A DNA stretch of 37,966 nt from Phycisphaerales bacterium UBA3158 (lineage in GTDB: Bacteria; Planctomycetota; Phycisphaerae; Phycisphaerales; SM1A02), in NCBI GenBank assembly GCA_002364555.1, contig DEYM01000015.1, positions 1-37,966 on the forward strand, written 5' to 3'. The notes beneath the pieces are model-generated. The model was not told the DNA's origin. It was given only the letters and a program-made list of their open reading frames with translations, and searched no databases. Position numbers and translations under genes: made by a program. This document shows, in pieces, positions 1 through 8,852 of this stretch (position 1 is its first letter; every line of letters starts with the position of its first letter).

Positions 1-24
1 GCCATCAGCAGGCGGAGCCAGACC

Positions 25-1551
25 ATGACAGACAGTACAGAAACCAGCATCGACTTCGATATCAAGGTCGAGGACGCGGGCCCGGCTCGCAAGCGAATTT
101 CCGTCAATGTCCCCAGTGACGCCATTGATCAGCAGATGACCGCTTCCCTGGGCACACTTCAAGCCCAGGCTCAGCTACCCGGATTCCGAAAGGGCAAGGC
201 GCCTCGCCATCTGCTCCAGCGTCGATTTGGTTCGGCCATGCAGGAGGAGACCGTGCAGAAGCTGGTTCGCGAGTCCTACGAGAAGGCCGTCTCGGACAAC
301 AAGCTTGCTGTCCTGGGAGATGCGGAGGTCATCGGAGGAGAGGAAAGCCTCAAGCTTGACGAAGGCAAACCCTTCACCTTCGAACTCGAGGTCGAGATCG
401 TTCCCGAGTTCGAATTCCCCGACTTTGAAAAGATCGAGATACTCCGACCCCAGCTCGAGGTCGGTGACGATCTCATTCAGGCAGAGATCGACAGGCAATG
501 TCTCCGTGCAGGAAACGCCGAACGAATCGAAGGTGATTTCCAGCCGCTTGACCGCATGCTCGGCAGCATCATCGTCATGGGCGATGGCGAAGAAGAGCCC
601 CTGTTCACTCATGACCAGGCACTGGTCGTTCTCCCCGAGTCGGGCGAGAAGGGACAGGTCCTGGGACTCCTCATCGAGGACATGAACGAGAACTTCAAGG
701 GAACCAAGGTCGGTGACGAAGTCACGATCGAGGCGACCGGCCCGGATGCCCACGAGCAGGAGAACTTCCGAGGCAAGAAGCTGACCATCAAGTTCACCAT
801 CCACCTCTGCGAACGAATCTCCCCGGCCACCACCGCCGAACTCATCGAGCAGTTCAGCCTTGGAACGGAAGACGTCCTCCGCGAACAGATCGTGATGGCC
901 CTTGAGCAGCGAAGAGACGAGGAGCAAGCCTCGATCCTTCGTCGCCAAGGCATGGAGAAGATCACGGAAGCCGTCGATTTCGAGCTTCCCGAACGTGCCT
1001 CCGGCATTCAGATGCAGCGAGAACTGGATCGAATGAGACATGAAATGAGCTCATCGGGCGACTTGTCACCTGATGAGATCGAGATCAAGCTTGCAGAGGC
1101 CCGCGAGGACACCGAGGCAGGCATGCAGCAGAGAATGAAGTCCTACTTCATCCTCCAGCGACTCGCGATGCACATGGAGACCCAGGTCCACGAGAGTGAG
1201 ATCAACGCCCGCATCGCCGCCATGGCCATGCAACGGGGTCTTCGACCCGACCATGTCAGAAGCGAACTCGCCAAGGCTGGACAGCTCCCCGTCATCGGTT
1301 CACAGGTTCGAGATGACAAGGCGGCCGATGCCATGGTCGCCAAGATGAAGATCAAGGACATCCCCGCAGATGAATGGGGAGACATGATCAAGGAATCAAC
1401 GGGTACGACCAAGAAGAAGGCCCCCGCCAAGAAGAGCAGCTCGAAGAAGGCCGCCACCAAGAAGACGGCCAGCAAGAAGGCCTCCACGAAGAAGGCGAGC
1501 ACGAAGAAAGCCACCACGAAGAAGGCTCCTTCCAAGAAGAAGAGTTCCTAG
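25..1551 (+). CDS. tig: Trigger factor, ribosome-associated chaperone, with Lys-rich C-terminal tail
   Basis: Trigger factor docks at the ribosomal exit tunnel, shields nascent chains and usually has peptidyl-prolyl isomerase activity. The N-terminal ribosome-binding domain is clear, with the signature GFRKGKAP near residue 54. A divergent FKBP-like middle domain (roughly residues 165-265) and the helical chaperone domain (about 270-455) follow. The 508 residues exceed the usual 430-450 because of a tail from about residue 460 made almost only of Lys, Ala, Ser and Thr in repeated SKKA/TKKA units, resembling histone H1-like or HU tails. The ATG follows a purine-rich AGGCGGAG. The gene heads a plus-strand run with a small membrane protein (7 bp downstream) and clpX. 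Identity is secure; isomerase activity is less certain because the FKBP part is poorly conserved. Confidence 0.95.
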   Translation: MTDSTETSIDFDIKVEDAGPARKRISVNVPSDAIDQQMTASLGTLQAQAQLPGFRKGKAPRHLLQRRFGSAMQEETVQKLVRESYEKAVSDNKLAVLGDAEVIGGEESLKLDEGKPFTFELEVEIVPEFEFPDFEKIEILRPQLEVGDDLIQAEIDRQCLRAGNAERIEGDFQPLDRMLGSIIVMGDGEEEPLFTHDQALVVLPESGEKGQVLGLLIEDMNENFKGTKVGDEVTIEATGPDAHEQENFRGKKLTIKFTIHLCERISPATTAELIEQFSLGTEDVLREQIVMALEQRRDEEQASILRRQGMEKITEAVDFELPERASGIQMQRELDRMRHEMSSSGDLSPDEIEIKLAEAREDTEAGMQQRMKSYFILQRLAMHMETQVHESEINARIAAMAMQRGLRPDHVRSELAKAGQLPVIGSQVRDDKAADAMVAKMKIKDIPADEWGDMIKESTGTTKKKAPAKKSSSKKAATKKTASKKASTKKASTKKATTKKAPSKKKSS

Positions 1552-1558
1552 TCCGGCA

Positions 1559-1930
1559 ATGGTGACAGGCATGCCCATTCCATTCATGCATCTCGCCTTG
1601 TCTGCAGATGAAGTCCATGGACAAGGCGCTGTTGCCGTCGAGGAAAGCGCGGCCGCCATACTCTGGCTGGTCATCCTCCTGGCCATGGTGCTCTTTGGTG
1701 GTGTGGTCGCGATGCTCATCAGAAAACGCTATCGATCGGTGAACGACGAGCCGCTCCCGTCGATCTTCAGTCTCGACACGCTTCGCAAGATGAAGAACAA
1801 GGGTGAACTCACCGAAGAGGAGTTCAAGAGAGCCTGTGAGCATCTGCATCGAGACGCGATTCCCAGCGAGCCGGCACAAGCCCCGCATGCGTCCATCGCC
1901 GATCCGGACCAGACCGATCAAACGGACTGA
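1559..1930 (+). CDS. Small membrane protein with SHOCT-like C-terminal motif
   Basis: This is a 123-residue protein with one strong membrane segment (about residues 33-53, rich in Leu, Val, Ile), then a basic RKRYRS stop-transfer patch. A short C-terminal helix pair, LDTLRKMKNKGELTEEEF, matches the pattern of SHOCT (short C-terminal) domains: a hydrophobic helix, a K-x-G-x-[IL]-[TS]-xx-E-[FY] turn and a second helix. SHOCT modules are often found on membrane or oligomerising proteins and their role is poorly defined. The ATG lies 7 bp after the trigger factor stop, so the two are probably co-transcribed. A second in-frame ATG at 1571 is an equally possible start. The gene occupies the position where clpP is often found between tig and clpX, but shows no Ser-His-Asp protease motifs. 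No specific function can be assigned. Confidence 0.75.
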   Translation: MVTGMPIPFMHLALSADEVHGQGAVAVEESAAAILWLVILLAMVLFGGVVAMLIRKRYRSVNDEPLPSIFSLDTLRKMKNKGELTEEEFKRACEHLHRDAIPSEPAQAPHASIADPDQTDQTD

Positions 1931-2149
1931 TCCACCTTTTTCTTGAAACCTCAATCCACGCCCAGGCAAGCGGTTTTCCATTTTCCAAACGCTGTTTTAC
2001 GTCACATTTGAATTCAATATCCCTCGACTCCAACTCAAATGGTGCCACAGTGCATGGGAGCATTCCGTTTCCCGAGATCAATCTGAGCATGGACTGAGAA
2101 TCTGCCGGTACACTGTCGAGATACCTTCCAGGGGAGAAAGTCGCACGAT

Positions 2150-3592
2150 ATGCCTCGAAAAAGCGATCCTGACAACATTGACATGAACGAACCCTGCCTC
2201 GCCGATACCGATGGAGGCAACTTCACTCCAGAGGGCCCAGGAGGCTTTGGTGGTGGTTCCGGCAGCGGCTCTGGCGATGATGGCGGCGCTCACACCGGAG
2301 ATGGTGGAGGCGATGACGGCGGTTTTCGTGGCCGAAGAGTGACGACCTGCTCCTTCTGCGGCAAGACTTCCCGTGAAGTGGGGCCAATGGTCGAAGGCCC
2401 CAATGACATCTACATCTGCTCCAACTGCACTGATCTCTGCCAGAACATATTCCGGCAGGAAAAGAGGCGGATGAGCAGCTCAAGACCGCTGTTCACTTCC
2501 ATCCCCGCTCCCAGGCAGATCAACGAATTCCTCGATCAGTACATCATTGGTCAGAAGGATGCCAAGCGGACGCTCTCCGTTGCGGTCCACAACCACTACA
2601 AACGACTGAGCCACCTTGAGAACGAGGATTCCGAGGTCGAGCTGGACAAGTCCAATGTGCTCATGGTCGGCCCCACCGGAACAGGCAAGACTCTCATAGC
2701 GAGGACACTGGCCAAGATCCTGAATGTCCCCTTCGCCATCGGTGATGCGACGACACTCACGGAAGCCGGCTATGTGGGCGAAGATGTCGAGAACCTGCTG
2801 CTCAAGCTTCTTCAGGCAGCCGACTACGATCTGGATGCTGCCCAGCGAGGAATCATCTACATCGACGAGATAGACAAGATCGGCAAGACGTCCAACAACG
2901 TCTCGATCACGCGAGATGTCTCCGGCGAAGGTGTTCAGCAATCACTTCTGAAGATGCTCGAAGGCGTCGTGGCCAATGTTCCGCCCCAGGGTGGACGCAA
3001 GCATCCTGAACAGCAGTACATCCAGATGGACACGACACACATCCTCTTCATATGCGGAGGATCATTCGTCGGTATCGATGAACTCATCCAGAAACGCCTG
3101 GGCAAGCAGAGAATCGGTTTCTCGACTGATGTCGAGACCGACCAGACAACCGCGACCAATCAACTGGAAAAGCATGAGCTCCTGGAACAGGTCACCGCTC
3201 AGGACATCCTCCAGTTCGGTCTGATTCCGGAACTCGTTGGACGGCTGCCTGTGATGACTCCGCTCATGCCCCTCTCGAACGAACACATGGTCCGAATCCT
3301 GACCGAACCCAAGAATGCAATCATCAAGCAGTACCAGCATCTCTTTCGTCTCGAGGGAGCAGGCCTTGAATTCACCGATGATTCACTCATGCTCCTTGCC
3401 GACCGAGCCATGGCTCGTGGTACTGGAGCGAGAGCCCTCAGAGCCGTCCTGGATGAGTACATGCTCAACCTGATGTACGATTTGCCTGATCTTGACAACG
3501 CAGGTGTGACGTACGTCCTCGATGCGGATTCGATTGAGCGAGGGCTCGCCATCGAGGACCTGCCCAGAAGAACTGCCAAGGAATCCGCCTGA
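2150..3592 (+). CDS. clpX: ATP-dependent Clp protease ATP-binding subunit ClpX
   Basis: ClpX is a hexameric AAA+ unfoldase that recognises tagged proteins and feeds them to ClpP. Landmarks are the zinc-binding domain (Cys67, Cys70, Cys90, Cys93), Walker A GPTGTGKT (174-181), the GYVG pore loop (207-210), Walker B IIYIDE (235-240), the RKH loop (283-285) and the ClpP-docking IGF loop (322-324). Sensor-2 is in the GTGARALR segment. The IGF loop means it should still partner with ClpP, although no clpP is in the window. A Gly/Asp/Ser-rich extension of about 60 residues precedes the zinc domain, which is normally almost at the N-terminus. The ATG is preceded by GGGGAGAAAG, supporting this long start. 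The 219 bp between it and the upstream gene could hold its own promoter, but I see no convincing one. Confidence 0.97.
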   Translation: MPRKSDPDNIDMNEPCLADTDGGNFTPEGPGGFGGGSGSGSGDDGGAHTGDGGGDDGGFRGRRVTTCSFCGKTSREVGPMVEGPNDIYICSNCTDLCQNIFRQEKRRMSSSRPLFTSIPAPRQINEFLDQYIIGQKDAKRTLSVAVHNHYKRLSHLENEDSEVELDKSNVLMVGPTGTGKTLIARTLAKILNVPFAIGDATTLTEAGYVGEDVENLLLKLLQAADYDLDAAQRGIIYIDEIDKIGKTSNNVSITRDVSGEGVQQSLLKMLEGVVANVPPQGGRKHPEQQYIQMDTTHILFICGGSFVGIDELIQKRLGKQRIGFSTDVETDQTTATNQLEKHELLEQVTAQDILQFGLIPELVGRLPVMTPLMPLSNEHMVRILTEPKNAIIKQYQHLFRLEGAGLEFTDDSLMLLADRAMARGTGARALRAVLDEYMLNLMYDLPDLDNAGVTYVLDADSIERGLAIEDLPRRTAKESA

Positions 3593-3665
3593 TAGCCTCC
3601 AAGGGTCCGAAAAAGCCCCTCTCAAGGCATGCCCCAGCAACGATTTCACACCTATGGATTGGTTC

Positions 3666-3694
3666 TCGACGTCACGCCGGCTTCCTGTTAGGAT
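3666..3694 (+). promoter_or_regulatory. Candidate sigma-70-type promoter for rpmB
   Basis: TCGACG (3666-3671) and TAGGAT (3689-3694) are separated by 17 bp and each match four of six consensus bases. They lie about 45 bp before the rpmB start, whose ATG at 3740 is preceded by AGGAG (3727-3731). The call comes from inspection only. Confidence 0.35.
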
Positions 3695-3739
3695 ATTCGG
3701 TCACCAAAAGGGCCTTCTACCGGCCCAGGAGCTTGCCCC

Positions 3740-4021
3740 ATGCCTCGCGTATGCCACTTTACTGGTGCCCGAACATCTACCGGTCGCAGGATCCGCTATC
3801 GCGGTCTTCCCAAGTACAAAGGCGGAATCGGTCTGAAGATTTCAGGCCTGAGTCGCCGGAAGTTCAAGCCGAACATCCAACGTGTCACCGCGGTGGTCGA
3901 TGGCAAGCCGACCAGGATCAAGGCATCCACAAGAGCCATCCGTAACGGCCTGGTCGTGAAGCCTCTGAAGAGAAAATACGGCTACACCCGCAAGCTCAAG
4001 GAAATGGCACAGGCCTCCTGA
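3740..4021 (+). CDS. rpmB: 50S ribosomal protein L28
   Basis: L28 is a small basic protein of the large ribosomal subunit. The N-terminus MPRVCHFTGARTSTGRRI is the diagnostic L28 start (C-x-x-TG-x-[KR]-x-x-x-G). The body SRRKFKPNIQRV matches the conserved [KR]-[RK]-x-F-x-PN-[IL]-Q segment, and ASTRAIR near the C-terminus matches the usual region before the end. The 93 residues are longer than the about 78 of E. coli because of a loop of the type seen in thermophile and planctomycete homologues (GLPKYKGGIGLKISG). Only one Cys is present, so this is not the zinc-binding form. AGGAG lies 8 bp before the ATG. It stands alone between clpX and dnaG; L33, the common L28 partner, is absent. Confidence 0.95.
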   Translation: MPRVCHFTGARTSTGRRIRYRGLPKYKGGIGLKISGLSRRKFKPNIQRVTAVVDGKPTRIKASTRAIRNGLVVKPLKRKYGYTRKLKEMAQAS

Positions 4022-4418
4022 GCCCCTTCAAGCCGGTTCTCAGCAGTTCGAATTTCAATAATTTGCCTTTTCTCGGACCGTCTTGGCTGTTCGAGTTTGC
4101 CATTTCGCCTAGTCGGAATACTGTATAATTATAGCTGACCGGAATACCCTCTGGGTGCATTCGCCAAGTGAAGTCCTGACTGAACTTCCGCGGACTCCCT
4201 ACAAGATTCCTTCTCACCGGTCCGCACCAGCCTGAACTTGAACGTATCCGGATCTGCATGTCCGTGCTGGTTTCTCATGACCACACGACAAGATGGCCCG
4301 GATTGATTGCAGGGAGCCGCAGGCCCCCTTCGTGCGGAAGAGACTTGAGAGAGGATTCGAACACCGTCAGATCCGATGGAGACGTGCCCCGGGCACCGGA
4401 TAGGACGGTAGATACAAC
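4022..4418 (+). promoter_or_regulatory. Intergenic region upstream of dnaG-rpoD with a consensus -10 box
   Basis: This is a 397-bp gap with no convincing gene. It contains a perfect TATAAT at 4124-4129 in a local AT-rich patch, the best -10 box I see in the window. A -35 is unclear: TTGCCA (4097-4102) is 21 bp away and CATTTC (4101-4106) is at the ideal 17 bp. If used, the transcript would have a leader of nearly 290 nt before the dnaG ATG. No riboswitch or rpsU gene was recognised. The spacing suggests a shared promoter for dnaG and rpoD. Confidence 0.4.
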
Positions 4419-6275
4419 ATGTTTTTTGACCAGACGGATATCGATCGGGTGCGCGATCAGACTGATCTCGCCGCACTCATTGGAGAGCATGTCGTGCTGA
4501 AGACCAAGGGTCGAGAGCACGTCGGGCTCTGTCCGTTTCATGACGACAAGAATCCCTCCTTCGCCGTTGTCACTCACAAGGGAAACCACTTCTACAAGTG
4601 CCATTCCTGTGGAGCCAGCGGCGATTGCTTCAGATTCACACAGGAGTTCCTTCAGCAGAACTTCGCCGAGTCGGTTGAATATCTCGCGGAACGCTGCGGC
4701 ATACAGCTCGAACGTAAATCGAACGGGAACGATGGCCAGGACAGGAGTCGTTCCGATCGAAAGGCATGGCTTCGCAGAGCAGCACATGCCGCCAACGACT
4801 TCTTCAAGGCGACTCTGGAACTGGATGCCGGCAAGCGTGCCAGACAGATGGTCGACGATCGCGGCATCAACGACGAGATGGTCGAACGATTCGAGATCGG
4901 TGCCGCCCCGGCTGGCTGGGACGGCCTTCGAAACGCCATTGTCTCGGAAGACATGCCTGAAAAGGTTCTCGTCGCAGCTGGACTGCTCAAGAAGAGACAG
5001 GAAGGCGACGGCTCCTACGACGCCTTCCGCGACCGCCTCATATTCCCAATACACGACGACAGCGGGCACCCGATCGCCTTCGGTGCAAGGGCCATTGCCC
5101 CGGATGATCAACCCAAATATCTCAATTCCGCCGAGCACGATCTCTTCTACAAGGGAAAAACGCTCTATGGCATACATCTGGCACGACCTGCGATCGTCAA
5201 GAACAAGCAGGCCATCGTCACGGAGGGATATACCGATGTCATCGCCTGCCATGCGGCGGGATTCACCAATGTCGTCGGTACGCTCGGAACGGCACTGACT
5301 GACGACCATGCCAGAAAGCTTGCCAGGCTGGGCGATCGAATCGTACTGATCTTCGATGGTGACGAAGCCGGACAGAATGCCGCGGAACGCGCGGTTCGAA
5401 ACGTCTTCCGCCACCCTGTCGACGTCGCCATCTGCGTACTGCCCGATGGCCTCGATCCCGATGACCTGCTTTCGATGGATGATGGGGCAGATCGTTTCCG
5501 CGAGGCTGTTGACAATGCCGCCGACGCCATCGACTTCCTGCTGGCTCGTTTCCGCAACCGCCTTGATTCAAGCGATGGACTTTCAGCCGGACAGCGTGTG
5601 TTGGAACAGTTCATCGAGTCACTCAGAGGCCTTGGCCTCAATGAAGCGGATGGACTGCGAAGGTCGATGCTCGTGAACCAGATCGCGGATCTGATGAATG
5701 TTCCTGCCAGGGATATCGAAGGACTCCTCCAGAGAAGCCGCCCTGTCCGCAATGGCGATGCAGAGCAGGCCGATCCAGCCCCACAGCCGATCGCCCCCAC
5801 TGGCGCCCGCCATGTGGCCGAGCGCGATCTCCTCGCCATGTCGCTCTATCAGAGCGAGTTGTTCGCCGAGCTCGAGCGATCCCCGGACCTGGTTCTCTCT
5901 GAAGAACGATTTCAGGATCCAACGCACAGGGCATTGGCCGAGACCATGCGGGAACTTCTGAAGGAAAACCCGCCCACCATGCAGGCCATCCTTGGCAGCC
6001 TTGAAGAGGAGCCACTTCGAGAACTGGCCTCGCGACTCTATTTTGTGGGTGAACGACTGGTCAAGGACGCCCAGATACATGAACAGAAGAATCCCCTTGA
6101 GCGAGCTCATGAATCGCTTGAGCAGCAGATACAGGAAGAAGATCTACGACAGGATGTCGCAGATTGGCGAAACAGAGACCACACCGACGAAAGAACACCT
6201 GCCGATGTAATCAGGAATTTCGGAAGCCGCAAGAGGCGACCGAGCGCTATCCTGAGGACTGGCAGAGACGACTAG
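4419..6275 (+). CDS. dnaG: DNA primase DnaG
   Basis: DnaG synthesises RNA primers for replication and works with the replicative helicase. Domains in order are a CHC2 zinc ribbon (Cys38, His41, Cys61, Cys64), a linker, and the catalytic core with KYLNSAEHDLFYKGKTLYG (about 233-251). The TOPRIM fold has Glu269 in EGYTD and the acidic pair Asp313/Asp315 in FDGDEAG, which bind metal. The C-terminal 250 residues should contain the helicase-binding region and are weakly conserved. Length (618) is normal. The ATG lacks a strong Shine-Dalgarno (GGTAG, 8 bp upstream). It is 67 bp upstream of rpoD, giving the classic macromolecular-synthesis arrangement dnaG-rpoD without rpsU. Confidence 0.97.
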   Translation: MFFDQTDIDRVRDQTDLAALIGEHVVLKTKGREHVGLCPFHDDKNPSFAVVTHKGNHFYKCHSCGASGDCFRFTQEFLQQNFAESVEYLAERCGIQLERKSNGNDGQDRSRSDRKAWLRRAAHAANDFFKATLELDAGKRARQMVDDRGINDEMVERFEIGAAPAGWDGLRNAIVSEDMPEKVLVAAGLLKKRQEGDGSYDAFRDRLIFPIHDDSGHPIAFGARAIAPDDQPKYLNSAEHDLFYKGKTLYGIHLARPAIVKNKQAIVTEGYTDVIACHAAGFTNVVGTLGTALTDDHARKLARLGDRIVLIFDGDEAGQNAAERAVRNVFRHPVDVAICVLPDGLDPDDLLSMDDGADRFREAVDNAADAIDFLLARFRNRLDSSDGLSAGQRVLEQFIESLRGLGLNEADGLRRSMLVNQIADLMNVPARDIEGLLQRSRPVRNGDAEQADPAPQPIAPTGARHVAERDLLAMSLYQSELFAELERSPDLVLSEERFQDPTHRALAETMRELLKENPPTMQAILGSLEEEPLRELASRLYFVGERLVKDAQIHEQKNPLERAHESLEQQIQEEDLRQDVADWRNRDHTDERTPADVIRNFGSRKRRPSAILRTGRDD

Positions 6276-6342
6276 CCCCTAACCAGCCGACTCTCGGCGA
6301 TTGACACCCAGGGCCCTTGGGCCCGTTGAGGAAGGATGAAAC

Positions 6343-8154
6343 GTGAAAGCCCCTCTACCTCCTATGCACCCGAGTATCAGGGATCTGATACAGCACGGCG
6401 TGAAGCAAACCTGGATCAGCTATGAGGAAATCAATACCTCACTGCCGGATGAGATGGTACGCCCCGACAAGATCGATGTACTCCTTCAGATCCTGGACGA
6501 TCTGGGTATCGAGCGCATCAACTACGAGGATCCTCGACTCCGACGCGGGCTCCCCTTCTACGCGCCCCTTCAGACCAATCTGAAGTTCAAGCGAGACAGC
6601 CCCTTCCGCACCTTTGGAATCCAGAATGTCCTCGTCGAGGAACCCGCGACGGAACAAAGCAGCAATGCAGAAGGTGATGAGAACGGCGTCGTGGATGCCA
6701 ACGATGAGCTGCTGGACGAATCGGAAGCAGCCGAGATCACCGAGAACATGGAAGCAGCCGGATCCAAGAGAATCGACGATCCCATCCGCATGTATCTGAC
6801 TCAGATGGGCACCATTCCACTGCTCACCCGTGAGGAGGAGATTCGACTGGCCAAGAAGATCGAGACCACTCGGATGATCTTCCGTCGCAAGGTCCTCGAA
6901 TGCGACTATGCGGCGTCACAGGCGATCGAAGTTCTCCAGCAGGTCCATCAGGGCGATCTACCCTTCGACCGAACGATGAGGATTTCGACCGCTGAAGCCA
7001 ACGCCAAGGAAAAGGTGGCCAAGAGAATTCCCGTCAATCTCGTGACGATCCGGGCCCTGCTCGCCAAGAACGAGGAGGACTGGGCTCAGATCGAGAACGA
7101 TGCCGAGCCGAATGAACGAGTTCTGGAACGGATGAATCAGCGTCGACGCAAGGTCGCGACACTGCTTGAGGAATGCTGCCTTAGAACGGCCCGGATCCAG
7201 CCGTTGCTTCGAAAGATCCAATCCATATCCAGGAAGATCCACGAACTCACCAAGGAGCTCGAGAGAGCCGAGAAGAACCCCGAGCGACATCATCCAGAGG
7301 ATGTCCAGGCCATGCGTGAGGAATTCACCGGATTGAGAGGCCTTGTTCAGGAAGCACCTGAAAATCTCAAGGAGAGACTTCGTCAGATCGAGGAGGTCTT
7401 CGAGGAATACGAACAGGCCAAGCGGGATCTCAGTGGTGGCAACCTTCGACTGGTCGTGTCCATCGCCAAGAAGTATCGCAATCGCGGACTGCCTTTCCTC
7501 GACATCATCCAGGAGGGCAACACCGGCCTGATGCGTGCCGTCGACAAGTACGAATACATGCGTGGCTACAAGTTCTCGACCTATGCCACATGGTGGATTC
7601 GCCAGGCCATCACGAGAGCCATTGCAGATCATGCCAGAACCATTCGTGTTCCGGTCCACATGATCGAGACCATGTCGAAGCTGAGAACGATCCAGAAACG
7701 TCTCCTGCAGGCCATTGGCCGTGAACCAACCATCGAGGAACTGGCCGAGCAGGCCAGCATGAGTGTCGAGGAGACTCGACGTGTCATGAAGATCTCCCGT
7801 CATCCGATCAGCCTCGATCGGCCTGTCGGGGAATCGGAGGATTCACAGTTCGGAGACTTCATCGAGGATGAGCGACAGGAGACGCCATCGGAGACCGCCA
7901 CGAGTGAGATGCTCAGGGGCCGCATCAACGATGTGCTCAAGACCCTGACCTATCGTGAACGCGAGATCCTCAAGCTGCGATATGGAATCGGTGATGGCTA
8001 CACGTACACCCTCGAGGAAGTCGGCCGCATCTTCAAGGTCACTCGTGAACGCGTACGTCAGGTCGAGTCCAAGGCCATTCGAAAACTCCAGCATCCTGTT
8101 CGACGCCGTCGACTCTCGAGCTTCATCGACGAACAGCAAAGCGATAAGGAATAG
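6343..8154 (+). CDS. rpoD: RNA polymerase primary sigma factor (sigma-70)
   Basis: This is the housekeeping sigma factor that directs RNA polymerase to -10/-35 promoters. Region 1.1 is recognisable at residues 8-62, region 1.2 at about 145-175 (DDPIRMYLTQMG), and a non-conserved helical insert spans about 180-365. Regions 2.1-2.4 follow at about 367-450, with FLDIIQEGNTGLMRAV, then YKFSTYATWWIRQAITRAI for -10 recognition and melting. Region 3 comes next, and region 4 at about 532-590 ends with the helix-turn-helix VTRERVRQVESKAIRKL that reads the -35 box. The start is a GTG at 6343 preceded by GAGGAAGGA; the ATG at 6336 is out of frame. A perfect TTGACA at 6301 has no matching -10, so transcription probably comes through dnaG. 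Confidence 0.97.
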   Translation: MKAPLPPMHPSIRDLIQHGVKQTWISYEEINTSLPDEMVRPDKIDVLLQILDDLGIERINYEDPRLRRGLPFYAPLQTNLKFKRDSPFRTFGIQNVLVEEPATEQSSNAEGDENGVVDANDELLDESEAAEITENMEAAGSKRIDDPIRMYLTQMGTIPLLTREEEIRLAKKIETTRMIFRRKVLECDYAASQAIEVLQQVHQGDLPFDRTMRISTAEANAKEKVAKRIPVNLVTIRALLAKNEEDWAQIENDAEPNERVLERMNQRRRKVATLLEECCLRTARIQPLLRKIQSISRKIHELTKELERAEKNPERHHPEDVQAMREEFTGLRGLVQEAPENLKERLRQIEEVFEEYEQAKRDLSGGNLRLVVSIAKKYRNRGLPFLDIIQEGNTGLMRAVDKYEYMRGYKFSTYATWWIRQAITRAIADHARTIRVPVHMIETMSKLRTIQKRLLQAIGREPTIEELAEQASMSVEETRRVMKISRHPISLDRPVGESEDSQFGDFIEDERQETPSETATSEMLRGRINDVLKTLTYREREILKLRYGIGDGYTYTLEEVGRIFKVTRERVRQVESKAIRKLQHPVRRRRLSSFIDEQQSDKE

Positions 8155-8182
8155 AACCACATCGCTGAAGGAATATGATCAG

Positions 8183-8216
8183 ACGCGACCTCGAAGGGAC
8201 TCCTTCGGGGTCGCGT
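8183..8216 (+). terminator. Intrinsic-type terminator hairpin after rpoD
   Basis: A 15-bp stem (8183-8197 with 8202-8216) contains a single T-G wobble and a GACT loop, 28 bp after the rpoD stop. Only three Ts follow on the plus strand, so termination may be inefficient or rho-assisted. It sits between two converging genes and could act on both. Confidence 0.7.
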
Positions 8217-8253
8217 TTCACATGATGCCCGGGAATAGACCTGTTGATCGTGC

Positions 8254-8823
8254 TCAGCCCAGGGCGGAATCGATGGCCTCGACAAGCCGCACAGGCTCGG
8301 GCAGTCGCCCGGCTCCATCCGTGCGACAGGCCTGCCAGCCGGAATCCGGCTCGAGGACATGAAACCCGTCCTCCTTGAGGATGGACAGGTTTCGACGAGT
8401 TGAAGGCTGATTGAGCATCGTCTCGTTCATGGACGGTGAGATCAGGACAGGACAGATCGAGCGGTCGATGGAGGCGGCCAGAAGGCTGACGGGATCATCT
8501 GCCCGACCTGTTGAAAGACGGGAGAGCATGTCCATTGTGCAGGGCGCAATCATCATCACCTTGGCTCGCCTGGCGAGCGCTATATGAGGTGACTCATGCG
8601 ACTCGGAATGCTTCCAGGGATTTCGAAAGACGGGACGCCCCGAGAGGGATTCAAAGGTGACTTGACCGATGAATCGACGGGCATCTCGAGTCATGGCGAC
8701 CGTCACATGTTCACCACGCTTGACCAGCGTGCTGACGACTTCCGCCATCTTGTACGCGGCAATTCCACCACAGATCCCGATGAGGATCGTTGGCTGTTCA
8801 TTTGATTGGGATGGCGAATCCAT
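8254..8823 (-). CDS. coaC: Phosphopantothenoylcysteine decarboxylase (CoaC-type flavoprotein)
   Basis: This HFCD-family flavoprotein decarboxylates 4'-phosphopantothenoylcysteine in coenzyme A synthesis, using FMN. It has the N-terminal GICGGIAAYK FMN-binding motif, the catalytic His in SPHIALARRA, the PSMN motif (PAMN or PXMNXXMW in relatives), and a substrate-clamp motif WQACRTDGAGRLPEP with its Cys. In most bacteria this domain is fused to the ligase CoaB; here the protein ends after about 189 residues, so CoaB must be encoded elsewhere. I chose ATG 8823 because the homologous part starts 12 residues later. An in-frame ATG at 8916 would add 31 unlike residues and overlap rpoZ. rpoZ-coaBC linkage is common and supports the assignment. 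Confidence 0.85.
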   Translation of the reverse strand: MDSPSQSNEQPTILIGICGGIAAYKMAEVVSTLVKRGEHVTVAMTRDARRFIGQVTFESLSGRPVFRNPWKHSESHESPHIALARRAKVMMIAPCTMDMLSRLSTGRADDPVSLLAASIDRSICPVLISPSMNETMLNQPSTRRNLSILKEDGFHVLEPDSGWQACRTDGAGRLPEPVRLVEAIDSALG

Positions 8824-8852
8824 CTGCAGGGGGGATCCAGGGGAACCTGGAC

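Noticed and set aside
175..1041. 288-codon minus-strand frame inside trigger factor
   Set aside because: Antisense shadow; the plus-strand reading gives an unambiguous trigger factor.
4275..5414. 379-codon minus-strand open frame across the start of dnaG
   Set aside because: It overlaps the zinc and catalytic domains of DnaG on the opposite strand and shows no protein-like motif.
6301..6342. Promoter from the perfect TTGACA at 6301 before rpoD
   Set aside because: No -10-like hexamer at 15-19 bp; the space is occupied by a GC-rich GGGCCC repeat.
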